From JBDTVS01 sp040007095 (lineage in GTDB: Bacteria > Acidobacteriota > Vicinamibacteria > Vicinamibacterales > CAVVIG01), in the NCBI GenBank assembly GCA_040007095.1, contig JBDTVS010000046.1:1-15991 (forward strand): a stretch of 15,991 bases of DNA. The letters run 5' to 3'. How positions within the stretch are numbered: the stretch's first letter is position 1; each line of letters starts with the position of its first letter. Shown in pieces: positions 13,692 to 15,991 of this stretch. The position numbers and the translations under genes are program-made. A model generated the notes under the pieces. That model ran no database searches. It saw only the letters and a list, made by a program, of their open reading frames with translations, and had not been told where the DNA came from.

Positions 13692-15014
13692 ATGGCTCAA
13701 GCCCTTCCTCATGTCGTCATCATCGGTGGCGGGTTCGGCGGCCTCGACGCGGCGCGCGCGCTTGCCGGAGCGCCGGTGCGCGTGACTCTTCTCGATCGTC
13801 ACAACTACCATCTGTTTCAGCCGCTGCTGTATCAGGTGGCGACGGCGTCGCTGTCGCCGGCCGACATCGCCTCACCCATCCGCTGGATTCTTCGCGGGCA
13901 ACGGAACGCGCAGGTGTTGCTCGCCGAGGTGCGCAGCATCGATCCCGCCGGCCGGCGTCTGACCTATGTCGATGGCAGCCACGGGACGGAGGAGACCGGA
14001 CATCTTCTCTCGTACGACTATCTGATTGTGGCGGCTGGCGCGAGGCACGCGTATTTCGGCCACCCCGAATGGTCGGCGCGTGCCCCCGGTCTCAAGACGC
14101 TCGACGATGCCCTGGAGATTCGGAGGCGGGTGCTGCTGGCCTTCGAGGCGGCCGAGCGCGAGGTCGATCCGCAGCTGCGGCAGCGGTTGCTGACATTTGT
14201 CATCGTCGGGGGCGGCCCGACCGGTGTCGAGCTCGCAGGGGCGCTCGCCGAAATCGCCAGACACTCGCTGGTCGCGGATTTCCGCTCCATCCGCCCCGAG
14301 TCGGCACGGATCATCCTCGTCGAAGGCGGTCCACATCTGCTCGCGGCGTTTCCGGAGAAGCTCCGCCTCGCCGCGCGCGAGTCGCTGAAGCGGCTGGGCG
14401 TCGAGGTGAGAACCCAGACGATTGTGGCCGAGATCACCGCCGAGGGCGTGCGGGTGGGCGACGAGCGCATCGCGGCGGAGACGGTGCTGTGGGCTGCCGG
14501 CGTCGCCGCGTCGCCGATGCTCGCGTCGCTCGGCGTGCCGCTCGACCGCGTCGGTCGCGTCCTCGCCGAGCCGACGCTGGCGGTGCCAAACTGTCCGGGC
14601 ATGTTCGTCGTCGGGGACGCGAGCGCCCTCCAGCAGGACGGCGCCCTGCTGCCCGGCGTGGCACAGGTCGCCATGCAGGGCGGGGCGCACGCAGCGCGAA
14701 ACGTGCTGCGCGCGATTCGCGGCGAGGCCCTGCTGCCGTTTCGCTACCGCGACTACGGCAACATGGCGACGATCGGCCGAGGTGCGGCGGTCGCCGACAT
14801 CTTTTCGCTGAAGCTCTCGGGATTTCTCGCGTGGCTGATCTGGCTGTTCATCCACATCTTCTCGCTCATCGGATTTCGCAATCGTCTGGCCGTGATGAGC
14901 GAGTGGGCCTGGGCGTATCTGACATTTCAACGCCGTGCCCGGTTGATCACCGGCGAGAGGATGTCGCCGGGGAACCCGGAACCGCGCGCCCGCGAAACTA
15001 TCAAGACGCCGTAG
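13692..15014 (+). CDS. ndh: Type II NADH dehydrogenase (NAD(P)/FAD-dependent oxidoreductase)
   Basis: 440 aa. FAD-binding GxGxxG as IIGGGFGGLDAARAL (10-24), the NYHLFQPLLYQVATASLSP signature that follows it in NDH-2 enzymes, the NADH-binding VGGGPTGVELAGALAE (172-187), and VVGDAS for FAD. The C-terminus has WLIWLFIHIFSLIGFRNRL, the membrane-association segment typical of this family. It oxidises NADH and reduces quinone at the inner face of the membrane without pumping protons. Full length, no defect. The ATG is chosen because it starts just before the first FAD strand; the frame is open much further upstream but that overlaps the divergent gene. Confidence 0.93.
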   Translation: MAQALPHVVIIGGGFGGLDAARALAGAPVRVTLLDRHNYHLFQPLLYQVATASLSPADIASPIRWILRGQRNAQVLLAEVRSIDPAGRRLTYVDGSHGTEETGHLLSYDYLIVAAGARHAYFGHPEWSARAPGLKTLDDALEIRRRVLLAFEAAEREVDPQLRQRLLTFVIVGGGPTGVELAGALAEIARHSLVADFRSIRPESARIILVEGGPHLLAAFPEKLRLAARESLKRLGVEVRTQTIVAEITAEGVRVGDERIAAETVLWAAGVAASPMLASLGVPLDRVGRVLAEPTLAVPNCPGMFVVGDASALQQDGALLPGVAQVAMQGGAHAARNVLRAIRGEALLPFRYRDYGNMATIGRGAAVADIFSLKLSGFLAWLIWLFIHIFSLIGFRNRLAVMSEWAWAYLTFQRRARLITGERMSPGNPEPRARETIKTP

Positions 15015-15016
15015 AT

Positions 15017-15045
15017 TGAGACGTCAGACTTTCAGACTTCAGCTC
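15017..15045. repeat. 7-bp tandem array behind NDH-2
   Basis: TGAGACG, TCAGACT, one extra T, TCAGACT, TCAGCTC, starting 3 bp after the NDH-2 stop. Same TSAGACT consensus as 5975-6009, but on the opposite orientation relative to its gene. Confidence 0.7.
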
Positions 15046-15077
15046 CAGCGTCGTCCCCCGAACTCGCGTTGGCCTCA

Positions 15078-15083
15078 TATAAT
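15078..15083 (+). promoter_or_regulatory. Consensus -10 (TATAAT) for the XDH-family gene
   Basis: A perfect TATAAT ends 6 nt before ATG 15090, so the transcript should begin at the start codon. No recognisable -35. Confidence 0.6.
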
Positions 15084-15089
15084 CGCAAG

Positions 15090-15991
15090 ATGCCGCGTCG
15101 CTTCGGGGCTGTCGGCCGCAATGTCCTTCGCAAGGAGGGCGCGGAAAAGGTGTCGGGCCGCGCGCGATACATCGACGACCTCACATTTCCGCGCATGTTA
15201 CACGCGCGGACGATCCGCTCGACGATTCCCTCTGGTGCGATTACCGCAATTCGCTACAACTTCGACACCACCGGTGTCACCGTTGTCGACCATCGCGACA
15301 TCCCGGGCCGGAACATCGTCGCGCTGATCGAAGACGATCAGCCATGCCTGGCCGAATACACGATCCGGCACGTCGCGGAGCCGATCGTGCTCCTCGCGCA
15401 CGAGGATCGCGAGCGTTTGTGGGCGGCCGACGTTCAGATTGACTACCGTCCGACCGAGCCGATTCTCGATCCGCGGGCCTCGACGAACGTCTTCAAATCG
15501 ATTCGCATCGACAAGGGGGATGTCGACGCCGCGATGGCCGCGGCCGATCTGGTGGTCGAAGGGGAATACTGTCTCGGTCATCAGGAACAGCTGTACATCG
15601 AGCCAAACGGCGTCATTGCGGTGCCCGACGCCGAGGGGGCGGGGATCACCGTGTACGGCTCATTGCAATGCCCGTATTACGTGCATCGCGCCTTGACGGT
15701 GCTGCTGGGCCTGCCGGGTGACAGAGTCCGGGTCGTTCAGACCGAGACCGGCGGCGGGTTCGGCGGCAAAGAGGAGTATCCGTCGATGATTGCCGGGCAC
15801 GCAGCGTTGCTCGCCATGAAGGCGCGGCGCCCGGTGAAGCTTGTCTACGACCGCGTCGAGGACATGCTGGCGACGACCAAGCGCCACCCGGCCATCGTTC
15901 GCCACAAGACCGGCGTGACGCGCGACGGCCGCCTGGCGGCGGTCGAGATCGACGCGCTGTTCGACGGCGGCGCCTACGCCACGCTCAGCGC
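15090..15991 (+). CDS. Xanthine-dehydrogenase-family molybdenum-binding subunit (partial, runs off the window)
   Basis: The first 300 residues are present and open to the last base; family members are about 700-780 aa, so over half is missing. Hallmarks: EKVSGRARYIDDL (19-31), the first alpha-helical/hammerhead region of this family; EYTIRHVAEPIVLLA (89-103); GEYCLGHQEQLYIEPNGVIA (158-177) matching the GH.EH.YLEP motif; and GGGFGGKEE (221-229), the molybdopterin-binding signature. Such enzymes hydroxylate purines, aldehydes or aromatic compounds together with Fe-S and FAD subunits. Those subunits are not visible here and must lie downstream if present. The substrate cannot be told. The leaderless -10 supports this ATG. 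Confidence 0.9.
   Translation, partial: MPRRFGAVGRNVLRKEGAEKVSGRARYIDDLTFPRMLHARTIRSTIPSGAITAIRYNFDTTGVTVVDHRDIPGRNIVALIEDDQPCLAEYTIRHVAEPIVLLAHEDRERLWAADVQIDYRPTEPILDPRASTNVFKSIRIDKGDVDAAMAAADLVVEGEYCLGHQEQLYIEPNGVIAVPDAEGAGITVYGSLQCPYYVHRALTVLLGLPGDRVRVVQTETGGGFGGKEEYPSMIAGHAALLAMKARRPVKLVYDRVEDMLATTKRHPAIVRHKTGVTRDGRLAAVEIDALFDGGAYATLS

Overview
The window is a GC-rich bacterial chromosomal segment with tightly packed genes. The gene content suggests Acidobacteriota, possibly the Vicinamibacteria lineage: TPM and LemA proteins, a standalone YvcK/CofD protein, a POT transporter, a lone LigD phosphoesterase module, a CCAEP-tail radical SAM protein and an isolated xanthine-dehydrogenase-type subunit. 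No rRNA, tRNA, CRISPR array, transposase or phage gene is visible. The taxonomic call is an inference from gene content and base composition only.

Layout. (1) 84-3255, minus strand: a nucleotidyltransferase-like protein, a secreted TPM-domain protein with a Gly-rich tail, a LemA lipoprotein, and a bacterial-PH-like domain joined to a periplasmic two-CXXCH cytochrome c. (2) 3287-4999, plus strand: YvcK/CofD-family protein and a membrane-anchored protein of unknown function. (3) 5163-7554, minus strand: LigD-type 3'-phosphoesterase and a POT-family peptide/H+ symporter. (4) 7580-10615, plus strand: radical SAM protein ending in a CCAEP tail, an overlapping ATP-grasp ligase, and YggX. (5) 11015-11239, plus strand: a small KGG-repeat stress protein. 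(6) 11625-13664, minus strand: a molybdopterin oxidoreductase. (7) 13692 onward, plus strand: type II NADH dehydrogenase, then the start of a xanthine-dehydrogenase-family molybdenum subunit that runs off the window.

The radical SAM and ATP-grasp genes overlap by one base (TGATG) and look like a two-enzyme biosynthetic unit. The ATP-grasp has a C-terminal region like L-amino-acid ligases, and a peptide transporter is transcribed divergently only 25 bp away, so a small peptide-like product is a reasonable but unproven guess. The TPM and LemA genes form a familiar envelope pair, here extended by an unusual PH/cytochrome c fusion.

The strongest global signal is regulatory. At least eight genes have a TANNNT-like -10 hexamer (one with C at position 1) ending 5-7 nt before the start codon, which places the predicted transcription start on the start codon itself. 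This implies widespread leaderless mRNAs. Three divergent gene pairs are separated by only 25-31 bp on this plan. The one gene with a strong AGGAGG ribosome site (the KGG protein) is the exception and uses a TTG start. Two kinds of short non-coding repeats also stand out: degenerate 7-bp tandem arrays directly behind stop codons, and a CACAAAG inverted repeat between convergent genes.
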